Source of the DNA: Aquimonas sp044377145
GTDB lineage: Bacteria > Pseudomonadota > Gammaproteobacteria > Xanthomonadales > Xanthomonadaceae
Reading direction: 5' to 3'
Assembly: GCF_044377145.1 (NCBI RefSeq)
Contig: NZ_JBILJQ010000007.1
Location: 1 to 64,000 of the forward strand
DNA length: 64,000 nt
Positions 1 to 9,446 of the stretch are shown piece after piece. The translations under genes and the position numbers were made by a program. How positions within the stretch are numbered: position 1 is the first letter of the stretch; every line of letters begins with the position of its first letter. Below the pieces are notes generated by a model. It searched no databases, was not told where the DNA came from, and saw nothing but the letters and a program-made list of their open reading frames with translations.

Positions 1-170
1 GACTGCCGACCACGCGCAACCGCGACATCGACAGCTTGCTGCCGATCGAGGGCTGGGCGCCGATCTGCAACTGAGGCTCAGCACGGCGAGTGGGGAAGCG
101 GTAGGTGGCTTGGGCGGACGCATACGCCAAACCACGCGGAGCCATCGGCCGACGCTTGCGCACCAATGAA

Positions 171-200
171 AAGGGCGATGGACTTTCGTCCATCGCCCTT
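171..200 (-). terminator. Rho-independent terminator of the subtilase gene
   Basis: A perfect 13-bp inverted repeat with a 4-nt loop lies just past the stop codon of the subtilase gene. Read on the minus strand it is followed by a short T-rich stretch (TTCATT). It ends the leftward transcript. Confidence 0.75.
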
Positions 201-222
201 GATTCATAGCTTGCTTCAAGCC

Positions 223-1992
<1,770 letters not shown>

Positions 1993-2284
1993 TACGAAAC
2001 TCCCCGTTGAATGCAGCTTCTAGGAACCGGCTCGTCCGTGGATTCGGCGATGTCCGGTGCGCTCCGCCTGGGCCTTCGTGTCCTTGAGTTGGCGTCTGTG
2101 TCCCCCCGGACATCAGTGCCTGGCGACGGCCATTCGGATCGCGCAGCGGAACGTACGCGTGACTTCCGCCGGGTGTCAATCTGCGACCGCAAAACTGCCC
2201 GGTTCGACCCGAATCTGCCTGCTCAATTGTGATGAGCTAAGCGCTTAGGGGCCAAAAACGTGAAGAACAACGCGCTTGCGTGGC

Positions 2285-2872
2285 TCAGGGCTGCGCGAGC
2301 AAATCGCCAATCACATCACGCAATGCCGGGATGACGCTGCTCTCGAACCATGGATTGCTCGCCAGCCACAGCTGGTTGCGCGGACTGGGATGAGGCAGCG
2401 GAAAGTAGCGCGGCAGATAGCGCTCGAAGGCGCGCACGGTGTCGGTGAGGGTGCGGCCGCGGCCGGCGCCCAGAAACCCCGCCTGGGCGTAGTGGCCGAT
2501 CAGCAGGGTCAACTGAACCTTGGGCAGCAGCGGCAGCAGGGGCGGGTGCCAGGTCGGCGCGCACTCCGGCCGCGGTGGCAGGTCACCCGCGCTTCCCTTG
2601 CCGGGGTAGCAGAAGCCCATCGGCACGATCGCGATCTCGCGCTCGTCGTAGAAGCGCTCGCGATCCAGGCCCAGCCAGTGGCGCAGGCGGATGCCACTCG
2701 AATCGTTCCATGGGATCGCGGAATGGTGCGCTTGGGTTCCCGGTGCCTGGCCGACGATCAGCAGGCGCGCACTGGCCGCCGCGCGCAGCACCGGCCGCGG
2801 CTCGAACGGCAGCTGCGATGCGCACAGCCGACAGGCGCGGATGCGGGTCAGCAGGGCGTCGAGTTCAGTCAT
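2285..2872 (-). CDS. Uracil-DNA glycosylase superfamily protein
   Basis: A 195-aa protein of the uracil-DNA glycosylase fold. The N-terminus has a CRLC pair (Cys14, Cys17), as in iron-sulfur UDGs. Motif A reads GQAPG (about residues 41-45) and a PHPSPRN motif near residue 160 corresponds to the DNA-intercalating HPSP loop. The middle GFCYPGKG segment is typical of this branch. These proteins excise uracil or related damaged bases, but the exact substrate cannot be read from the sequence. The start codon overlaps the stop codon of the upstream oxidase gene by four bases (ATGA), so the two are translationally coupled although they have no obvious shared function. Confidence 0.8.
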   Translation of the reverse strand: MTELDALLTRIRACRLCASQLPFEPRPVLRAAASARLLIVGQAPGTQAHHSAIPWNDSSGIRLRHWLGLDRERFYDEREIAIVPMGFCYPGKGSAGDLPPRPECAPTWHPPLLPLLPKVQLTLLIGHYAQAGFLGAGRGRTLTDTVRAFERYLPRYFPLPHPSPRNQLWLASNPWFESSVIPALRDVIGDLLAQP

Positions 2873-4287
2873 GCGCGAATGTCAGCCGGCAGCGGGTCAG
2901 GCAGCAGCTTGCCCGGATTGAGGATGCCGTGGGGGTCGAACACCTGCTTGATCGCGGCCATCAGCGTGAGCGTGTGCGGGTCGATCGCCTGGCGCATGAA
3001 GGGCCGCTTGGCCAGCCCGATGCCGTGCTCGCCGGACAAGGTGCCGTCGAGCCCGATCACGATCTCGAACAGTTCGGCCAGACAGGCCTGCGCTGCCGAA
3101 TCGCGGCCGGGCTCGGCCGGGTCGTACATCAGATTGACGTGGATATTGCCGTTGCCTGCGTGGCCGAAGTTGACGATGCGGATGCCGTGACGCGCGCCGA
3201 GCTTCGACACGCGCGCGATCAGCTCGGGCAGGCGCGAGACCGGCACCACCACGTCTTCATTGATCTTCTTCGGAGCCAGCGATCGCAGCGCGGGCGACAG
3301 CGCCTTGCGCGCCGCCCAAAGCGCGGCGCTGTCTTCCGGCCGCTGCGCGCGCAGGCAATCCAGCAGGCCCGCGCCCTGAGCAGCGCGCTCGATCGCATCG
3401 GCGGCGCGCGCCATCGAGTCCGGATCGGCATCGACTTCGACCATCAGCAATGCCTGCCCCGGCGGCAGATCGAGGCCATTGCGGCGCACCAAGGCCAAGG
3501 CTTCGGCGTCCATGAACTCCAGCGCACAGGGCGTGATCGGCTGCGCCATGATCCGCGCCACCGCTGATGCCGCGCTCTCGATGTCGGCATACAGCAGACG
3601 CAGGCCGCAGCGGGCCGGCTGCAGCGGCACCAGCTTCAGCGTGGCCTCGGTAATCAGGGCCAGGGTGCCCTCCGAGCCGACCAGCAGTCGGGCCAGATCG
3701 AAGCCCACCGCGCCCTTGCTGGTGGGCGCGCCGCAGCGGAAACCGCGCCCGCGGCCATCGACCGCGCGCAGCGCCAGCAGATTGTCGCGACAGGCGCCAT
3801 ACTTCACCGCGCGCGGGCCGCCGGCATTGCAGGCCAGGTTGCCGCCGATGGTCGAGAACGGTGCGGAGGTCGGGTCCGGCGGCCAGAAGAACCCGCGCTC
3901 GGCCAGCGCCTGCTGCAGTTCGCCGTTGAGCACGCCGGGTTCGACCACGGCATATCGGTCGGCGACATTGATCTGCAGGATCCGGCGCATGCGCTCGAAC
4001 GACACCACTACACCGCCAGCGATCGGCACGCTGGCACCGGTGGTATTGGTGCCGCGGCCGCGGGCGGTGACCGCAAGCGCGTGTTCGGCGCAGATCGCCA
4101 GTACCGCCTCGACCTGGGCATGCGTGCCCGGCAGCACCACCGCCAGCGGCAGTGCCTGGCGCTTGGAGTTGTCGTAGCTGTAAGCGATGCGGCTGGCGTC
4201 GTCGTCGTAGAGGCCATCCGTGCCCAGCGACGCCAGCAGGGCGAGGCGAGCAGAAGCAGGCAGCGAGGATTCATCCGGGGCATTCAT
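2869..4287 (-). CDS. FAD-linked 2-hydroxyacid oxidase/dehydrogenase (GlcD/D-lactate dehydrogenase type)
   Basis: A 472-aa flavoprotein of the vanillyl-alcohol oxidase/PCMH family that oxidises a 2-hydroxyacid such as glycolate or D-lactate. The N-terminal FAD-binding domain contains VTARGRGTNTTGASVP and IGGNLACNAGGPRAVKYG. The C-terminal FAD-oxidase domain contains the conserved GHAGNGNIHVNL and LSGEHGIGLAKR segments, whose histidines belong to the catalytic site. The frame stays open further upstream, but MNAPDESS is the sensible start: the longer version would overlap the divergent response regulator and has no homology-like sequence. No GlcE/GlcF partner lies nearby, so it is probably a single-subunit enzyme. 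The 172-nt gap upstream is shared with the divergent two-component genes. The substrate is inferred only to class level. Confidence 0.85.
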   Translation of the reverse strand: MNAPDESSLPASARLALLASLGTDGLYDDDASRIAYSYDNSKRQALPLAVVLPGTHAQVEAVLAICAEHALAVTARGRGTNTTGASVPIAGGVVVSFERMRRILQINVADRYAVVEPGVLNGELQQALAERGFFWPPDPTSAPFSTIGGNLACNAGGPRAVKYGACRDNLLALRAVDGRGRGFRCGAPTSKGAVGFDLARLLVGSEGTLALITEATLKLVPLQPARCGLRLLYADIESAASAVARIMAQPITPCALEFMDAEALALVRRNGLDLPPGQALLMVEVDADPDSMARAADAIERAAQGAGLLDCLRAQRPEDSAALWAARKALSPALRSLAPKKINEDVVVPVSRLPELIARVSKLGARHGIRIVNFGHAGNGNIHVNLMYDPAEPGRDSAAQACLAELFEIVIGLDGTLSGEHGIGLAKRPFMRQAIDPHTLTLMAAIKQVFDPHGILNPGKLLPDPLPADIRA

Positions 4288-4459
4288 CGGCCAAGTGTAG
4301 ACAGCCGGGCTGCACACCGGCGTGCGCGGGTTGGCGACGCGTGCTGGCTGAACGTGGCCCGCCGCGCAGCCCACACCGCCCGCCTGCAAACCGTTACCCT
4401 TGCCCCCTGCCGCACGCGGCGCGTGCGCCGCTAGACCTGCCTGACTTTCCGGATACCCG

Positions 4460-5152
4460 ATGCGCATCCTGGTGATCGAAGACAACACCGATATCGCCGC
4501 CAACCTGGGCGACTATCTGGAAGACCGCGGGCACATCGTCGATTTCGCCGCCGACGGCGTCACTGGCCTGCATCTGGCCGTGGTGAATGAATTCGACGCG
4601 ATTGTGCTGGACCTGAACTTGCCGGGCATGGACGGGCTGGAGGTCTGCCGCAAGCTGCGCACCGATGCACGCCGGCAGACACCGGTGCTGATGCTGACCG
4701 CGCGCGATGCGCTGGAACAGAAACTGGCTGGCTTCGAGAGCGGCGCCGACGATTACCTGGTGAAACCCTTCGCGCTGCAGGAAGTCGAAGCCCGCCTCAC
4801 CGTGCTGGCGCGCCGCGGCAAGGGCCAGCAGCCGCGTGTGCTGGAGGTCTCCGACCTGCGCTTCAACCTCGATACGCTGGAAGTCAGCCGTCAGGGCCGC
4901 GCGGTGAACTTGAACCCGACCGCGCTGAAGATCCTGCAGTGCCTGATGGAGTCCAGCCCCTCGGTGGTGACCCGGCAGGAACTCGAAACCCGGGTCTGGG
5001 GCGAGGAGCTGCCCGACAGCGATTCGCTGCGCGTCCACATTCACGGCCTGCGCGCCGCGCTGGACAAGCCTTTCGACAAGCCGCTGATCCACACGCGGCA
5101 CGGAATCGGATACCGACTTGCCGACACAGAAGCAGTTCAGACGCCGGCTTAG
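4460..5152 (+). CDS. OmpR/PhoB-family response regulator
   Basis: A 230-aa DNA-binding response regulator. The receiver domain (about 1-115) has the acidic pocket IEDN, phospho-acceptor Asp51 in VLDLNLPG, and Lys in YLVKPF. A winged-helix output domain follows (about 128-225), with the usual VVTRQELETRVWG and RVHIHGLRAALDKPF segments. It forms a pair with the downstream histidine kinase: the kinase frame starts 35 nt before this gene stops. The target genes are not evident; the divergent oxidase and the convergent molybdenum hydroxylase are candidates by position only. Confidence 0.93.
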   Translation: MRILVIEDNTDIAANLGDYLEDRGHIVDFAADGVTGLHLAVVNEFDAIVLDLNLPGMDGLEVCRKLRTDARRQTPVLMLTARDALEQKLAGFESGADDYLVKPFALQEVEARLTVLARRGKGQQPRVLEVSDLRFNLDTLEVSRQGRAVNLNPTALKILQCLMESSPSVVTRQELETRVWGEELPDSDSLRVHIHGLRAALDKPFDKPLIHTRHGIGYRLADTEAVQTPA

Positions 5153-6431
5153 AAGCCGGATCATCATCTCCTTCCTGATCCTCGGCAGCGGCCTGACCGC
5201 GCTGTTTGCCGTGGCGACGGTCGGCCTGCGCGCGCGGCTTGAGAATCAGCTGGTCGACGACTGGCTGCAGAGCGAGGCGCAGAACTTCGTCGAGTTCAAG
5301 CGGCTCAATCCTGCGCCCGACGCGCAGTTCCAGTTCTATCGTCAGATTGAGCTGCTGGTGGTGCGCAGCAACCGCAACGAGAGTGTTCCTTTCACTTGGC
5401 GCGAACTGCCCGAGGGTGTACACGAAGTCCTTGAAGCCGACCCCGACGGCAAGCTGACCGAGTACAAGCTGGCGGTGCACCGGGCCTCCGACCTGGTCGG
5501 TTTCCTGCGCTATGACTACTCGAAAGAAGCGCTCGGTCAACGTCAGTTGATCATCGCCTTGATCGGCACCGTTGCCCTGTTCTCGGTGTTCGCCGGCCTG
5601 ATCGGGCTGTGGTCCTCGCGGCGGGTGATGCAGCCGGTGGCCGATCTTGCCAAGCGCATCGAAGGATTCTCCAGCGGCTCCAAGCCCGAGAAGCTGGCGC
5701 CGTACTTCGCAGATGACGAGGTCGGCCAGCTGGCCAGCGCCCTGGATGACTACGCCGAGCAGCTGACCGAGCGGGTCACCCGCGATCGCGAGTTCAATGC
5801 CGATGTCAGCCATGAGCTGCGCACGCCGCTTGCGGTGATCCGCGGCGCGGTCGAATTGATGCAGACCCAGGCCGACATCAGCCCCAAGACCCAGCAGCGC
5901 CTGCAGCGCATCGAACGTGCGGTGCAGCAGTGCACCGACCTCACCACGGCCTTGTTGATGCTCTCGCGCGGCGAACGCGGCAGCGGCGCCACCGATGTGC
6001 GCAAGCTGGCCGAACAGCTGGCCGAGGCCAACCGCGTCAACATCGGCGCCAAGCCGATCCAGGTCATCGTCGAAGGCCAGCATGGCGTGCTGGTCGACGC
6101 CCCGGAAGCGATCGTCGCGGTCGCGCTAGGCAACTTGATCGTCAACGCCTTCAAGTACACCCGCGAAGGCGAGATCCGCATCAGCGTGCTCGGCGACCGG
6201 GTCGAAGTGCGCGACACCGGCCCCGGCATCGAGGCCGACGAGGCCGCGCGCCTGTTCGACCGCGGCTTCCGCGGCACCAGCTCGGAAGGCAGCAAGGGCG
6301 GCGGCATTGGCCTGGCGATCGTTCTGCGGCTGTGCGAACTCTACGACTGGCGCGTTCGCCTGGCCCCGCGCGAGGACACCCGCGGCGCGATCGCGACGCT
6401 GGAGTTTGCGGCGTATATGCGGCGGGGATGA
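5118..6431 (+). CDS. Membrane sensor histidine kinase paired with the OmpR-type regulator
   Basis: A 437-aa inner-membrane kinase. It has two transmembrane segments (about 15-36 and 144-165) flanking a periplasmic sensor of about 105 residues. A HAMP linker follows (about 166-220), then a HisKA domain with phospho-acceptor His232 in DVSHELRTPL and a HATPase domain with N (LGNLIVNAFKYT), G1 (DTGPGIE) and G2 (GGGIGLAI) boxes. The start appears to be TTG, with no better in-frame codon nearby, and the 35-nt overlap with the regulator gene implies coupled translation. The signal sensed is not deducible. The architecture is that of a classical EnvZ/ColS-like kinase. Confidence 0.9.
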   Translation: MPTQKQFRRRLRSRIIISFLILGSGLTALFAVATVGLRARLENQLVDDWLQSEAQNFVEFKRLNPAPDAQFQFYRQIELLVVRSNRNESVPFTWRELPEGVHEVLEADPDGKLTEYKLAVHRASDLVGFLRYDYSKEALGQRQLIIALIGTVALFSVFAGLIGLWSSRRVMQPVADLAKRIEGFSSGSKPEKLAPYFADDEVGQLASALDDYAEQLTERVTRDREFNADVSHELRTPLAVIRGAVELMQTQADISPKTQQRLQRIERAVQQCTDLTTALLMLSRGERGSGATDVRKLAEQLAEANRVNIGAKPIQVIVEGQHGVLVDAPEAIVAVALGNLIVNAFKYTREGEIRISVLGDRVEVRDTGPGIEADEAARLFDRGFRGTSSEGSKGGGIGLAIVLRLCELYDWRVRLAPREDTRGAIATLEFAAYMRRG

Positions 6432-6484
6432 TCCGGGGAGGCCGGCATCTGCCGCCGGCACCTGCGCCGCTTCATCCGTGATGC

Positions 6485-8656
6485 TCAGGCATCCGACCCG
6501 AACGGCAACCGCGTCGTCGCCTTCCCCGTCAGCGACAGCAGCGCGTTCGCCACCGCCGGCGCGATCGGCGGCGTGCCGGGTTCGCCGGCGCCGCCGGGGT
6601 CGGCCTGGCTCTCGACCAGATGCACTTCGACCTCCGGCATCTCGCGCTGACGCAGCAGCGGGTAGTCGTGGAAGTTGCTCTGCTGCACGCGGCCGTCCTT
6701 GAAGCTGATCTGCTGGTGCAGGGCGGCGGCCAGCCCGAACACGATGCCGCCTTCGATCTGGCTTTTCGCATGCAGCGGATTGACCACGCGGCCCATGTCG
6801 ACCGCGGCCACCACGCGGTGCACGCGCGGGCGGCCGTTCTCGATCGAGACCTCGGCGACTTCGGCGACCACGCTGCCGAAGCTGGCGTGGATGGCGATGC
6901 CGCGAGCGCGGCCCTCGGGCAGTTCACTGCCCCAGCCGCTGCGTTCGGCGGCCAGCTCCAGCACGCGTAGCCACTGTGCATTGCTACTGAGCAGACGGCG
7001 CCGGTACTCGACCGGATCGATGCCGGCTTGGCGGGCAGCGAGGTCGATCATGTGTTCGGCGGCCAGCGCGGTATGGGTGTGGCCGACCGAGCGCCACCAC
7101 AGCACCGGCACCCCGACCGGCGCCAGATGGCATTCGACCTGGAAGTTGGGGATGGCGTAGGGCAGGTCGGCGGCGCCCTCGACCACGGTGTTGTCGACCC
7201 CATCGCGCACCGCCATCGCCTCGAACGGCGTTCCCTGCATGATTGACTGCGCGACCACGCGCTGATGCCAGGCCTGCGGTAGACCGTTCTCATCCAGACG
7301 CACCCGCAGGCGGTGATAGGCGCGCGGGCGATACCAGCCGCCGCGGGTATCGTCCTCGCGTGTCCACACGGTTTTGATCGGCAAACCTTCGCCCTTGGCC
7401 ACGTGCGCGGCCAGCACCACGAAGTCGGAGCTGGGATTGGCGCGGCGGCCGAAGCCGCCGCCGAGCAGCAGGTTGTGCAGGCTGACTTTGTTCTCGTCCA
7501 GACCAAGAACCGCCCCGGCGCGGGCGCGGTCGGCGCCCTGCATCTGGGTTCCAGTCCAGACTTCGGCGCTGTCGTCGCGGTGGTGCACGGTGGCGTTCAA
7601 GGGTTCCATCGCGGCGTGGGCGAGGTAGGGCAGGTCGAGATCAAGGGCGATGATCTCGGCCTCTTCGTCCAGCGCCAGCGTGGGCAGGCCGCGGGTGGTG
7701 GCCACCGCGCCAGCGGTTTCAGCCAGCGCGGCGTACTCGCGGCCCTGCGCATCGCTGTCGAGGCTGGCCAGTGCGCCGAGGTCCCAGTCGAGCTTCAGTG
7801 CTTCACGGCCCTGGCGCGCGGCCCAGAAATGATCGGCGATCACGGCCACGCCTTCCGGCACACGTTTGACCTTGCGTACGCCGGCGATCATCAGGGCTGC
7901 GCTGTCGTCGACCGACTTGAGCGTGGCACCGAACACCGGTGGCCGCGCGACCACCGCGGTCAGCATCCCTTCCAACTGCACGTCGATGCCGAACTCCGCG
8001 CGGCCGGTGACCTTGTCGGGGCCTTCCTGGCGGCGCCGATCGCGGCCGATGTAGCGGAAGTTCTCCGGCGACTTCAGCACGATCACGGCCGGGTCAGGCG
8101 CGGGCAGGGCGGCTGCGGCGGCGACCAGTTCACCATAGCCGAGCCGTCGTCCGCTCTCGCCGTGGATGACCTCACCGTTCTCGGTGCGCAGCGATTCACG
8201 CGGCACTTCGAGCCGCAGCGCGGCTGCTTCAAGCAGCTGATGACGGGCCTCGGCGCCGGCGCGGCGCAGCGGCTCGAACAGGCCACGCACCGAACTCGAC
8301 CCACCGGTGACCTGGCTGCCGAACCAGGGATGGTTGAAGGCCGGATCGGCGCCGACCCCCTTGACGATCACGCTGTCCAGATCGACATCGAGCTCCTCGG
8401 CCACCAGCATCGGCAGCGAGGTGCGCACGCCCTGGCCCATCTCGGCCTGGGCAACGAACAGGGTGACCTGGCCCTGGGCATCGATCTGCACGAAGGCATT
8501 CGGCTTGAACACGCTGGCGACCTCGGCAGCGGCCTCAGTGCCGACCCCTGCGGCCTGTGCCAGCGGCGCAAGCCCAGGGATGTGCAGGGCGATCACAAAG
8601 CCGCCGGCGCTGAGTCCGACCGCCTGCAGAAAACCACGACGTGAGAGGGCGTCCAT
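6485..8656 (-). CDS. Xanthine dehydrogenase-family molybdopterin-binding subunit (isoquinoline 1-oxidoreductase beta-like)
   Basis: A 723-aa large subunit of a two-component molybdenum hydroxylase, which hydroxylates N-heterocycles or oxidises aldehydes using water. A twin-arginine signal (SRRGFLQ) lies within the first ten residues, so the folded enzyme is exported. The molybdopterin-binding blocks include GGGFGRR (about 400) and the C-terminal GEPGTPP segment with the catalytic Glu at about residue 692. The chosen start gives the Tat signal; upstream in-frame sequence lies inside the small-subunit gene. The ATG shares one base with the stop of the [2Fe-2S] subunit gene (TGATG), so the subunits are made together. 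No separate FAD subunit is present, as is normal for the IorAB type. Substrate unknown. Confidence 0.9.
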   Translation of the reverse strand: MDALSRRGFLQAVGLSAGGFVIALHIPGLAPLAQAAGVGTEAAAEVASVFKPNAFVQIDAQGQVTLFVAQAEMGQGVRTSLPMLVAEELDVDLDSVIVKGVGADPAFNHPWFGSQVTGGSSSVRGLFEPLRRAGAEARHQLLEAAALRLEVPRESLRTENGEVIHGESGRRLGYGELVAAAAALPAPDPAVIVLKSPENFRYIGRDRRRQEGPDKVTGRAEFGIDVQLEGMLTAVVARPPVFGATLKSVDDSAALMIAGVRKVKRVPEGVAVIADHFWAARQGREALKLDWDLGALASLDSDAQGREYAALAETAGAVATTRGLPTLALDEEAEIIALDLDLPYLAHAAMEPLNATVHHRDDSAEVWTGTQMQGADRARAGAVLGLDENKVSLHNLLLGGGFGRRANPSSDFVVLAAHVAKGEGLPIKTVWTREDDTRGGWYRPRAYHRLRVRLDENGLPQAWHQRVVAQSIMQGTPFEAMAVRDGVDNTVVEGAADLPYAIPNFQVECHLAPVGVPVLWWRSVGHTHTALAAEHMIDLAARQAGIDPVEYRRRLLSSNAQWLRVLELAAERSGWGSELPEGRARGIAIHASFGSVVAEVAEVSIENGRPRVHRVVAAVDMGRVVNPLHAKSQIEGGIVFGLAAALHQQISFKDGRVQQSNFHDYPLLRQREMPEVEVHLVESQADPGGAGEPGTPPIAPAVANALLSLTGKATTRLPFGSDA

Positions 8657-9117
8657 CAGCCGCCCGCCTTCAGTTTGGTCGCCGCCAAACGCACCGCGTT
8701 GCGCACCTGCGAGTACGTGCCACAGCGGCACAGATGCGGGTCCATCGCCTCGACAATCTGGGCGTCGGTGGGCTCGGGCGTGCGCTGCAGAAACGCCAGC
8801 GCGCCCATGATCTGGCCCGACTGGCAGTAGCCGCACTGCGCCACGTCGGCTTCGATCCAGGCCTGCTGCAGCGGATGGCTGCCGTCGTCCGACAGGCCTT
8901 CAATGGTCAGCACCGCGCGCTCGCCAACTGCCGACAGCGGCGTCACGCAGGCGCGCACCGCGACACCATCGAGGTGCACCGTGCAGGCGCCACAGACCGC
9001 CATGCCGCAGCCGTACTTGCTGCCGGTGAGGCCCAGGCCATCGCGCAATGCCCACAGCAGCGGAGTGTCGGGCGGAAGGTCGATGCTGCGCTCGCTGCCG
9101 TTGACCGTGATCTTCAT
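8656..9117 (-). CDS. [2Fe-2S] small subunit of the molybdenum hydroxylase (isoquinoline 1-oxidoreductase alpha-like)
   Basis: A 153-aa electron-transfer subunit. The N-terminal plant-ferredoxin-like [2Fe-2S] site uses Cys37, Cys42, Cys45 and Cys57 (CGMAVCGAC...C). The C-terminal helical [2Fe-2S] domain uses Cys95, Cys98, Cys130 and Cys132 (CGYC...CRC). All eight ligands are present. It has no signal peptide and would be carried through the Tat system with the large subunit. It is the first gene of the two-gene operon, starting in the 329-nt region divergent from the first permease. Confidence 0.93.
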   Translation of the reverse strand: MKITVNGSERSIDLPPDTPLLWALRDGLGLTGSKYGCGMAVCGACTVHLDGVAVRACVTPLSAVGERAVLTIEGLSDDGSHPLQQAWIEADVAQCGYCQSGQIMGALAFLQRTPEPTDAQIVEAMDPHLCRCGTYSQVRNAVRLAATKLKAGG

Positions 9118-9446
9118 CGCGCCGCCCCTGCAAGTTCCGATGGTCGAAGGAGCCTACGCCTGCGTTCGCGGCTGGGCCAGCACCGTCCACAAGCGGGCAG
9201 GGCTGCTCATACGGGCTGTTCCTTTGCGACCGCGTCGCCAAACGGGGGCGTCACAGGCTGTCCAGAAATGGACTGAGTTCCAGATTCTGACCGGCGTCGA
9301 AAGCCGAGCACGCGGACGCTTGGTGCATCGATCACTGGCAGCCGGCTCCAGCCCAACCGACGCGCTGAAGCCGCACCCGAGCCCGCAGCCGTGTGATTGC
9401 CTCGGGTAGGCTGTCCTACCCCATCTCAACTCGGAAAGGACTCCGC
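9118..9446. promoter_or_regulatory. Divergent intergenic region with an 18-nt inverted repeat
   Basis: This 329-nt stretch between the divergent hydroxylase operon and the first permease has no convincing gene. It holds an exact inverted repeat, GGGTAGG-ctgt-CCTACCC, at 9404-9421, about 26 nt before the permease ATG, and a Shine-Dalgarno (GGAAAGGA) at 9433-9440. The repeat could be an operator or a small 5'-UTR hairpin. I found no sigma-54 motif here. Confidence 0.4.

Noticed and set aside
3..74. A 23-codon open end (…IEGWAPICN, then TGA) at the very start of the window on the plus strand
   Set aside because: It might be the 3' end of a gene entering the window, but it is too short to judge, and the minus strand is equally open.
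4288..4503. Longer version of the FAD oxidase starting at 4503
   Set aside because: The extension overlaps the divergent response regulator gene and has no homology-like sequence; MNAPDESS at 4287 is the better start.
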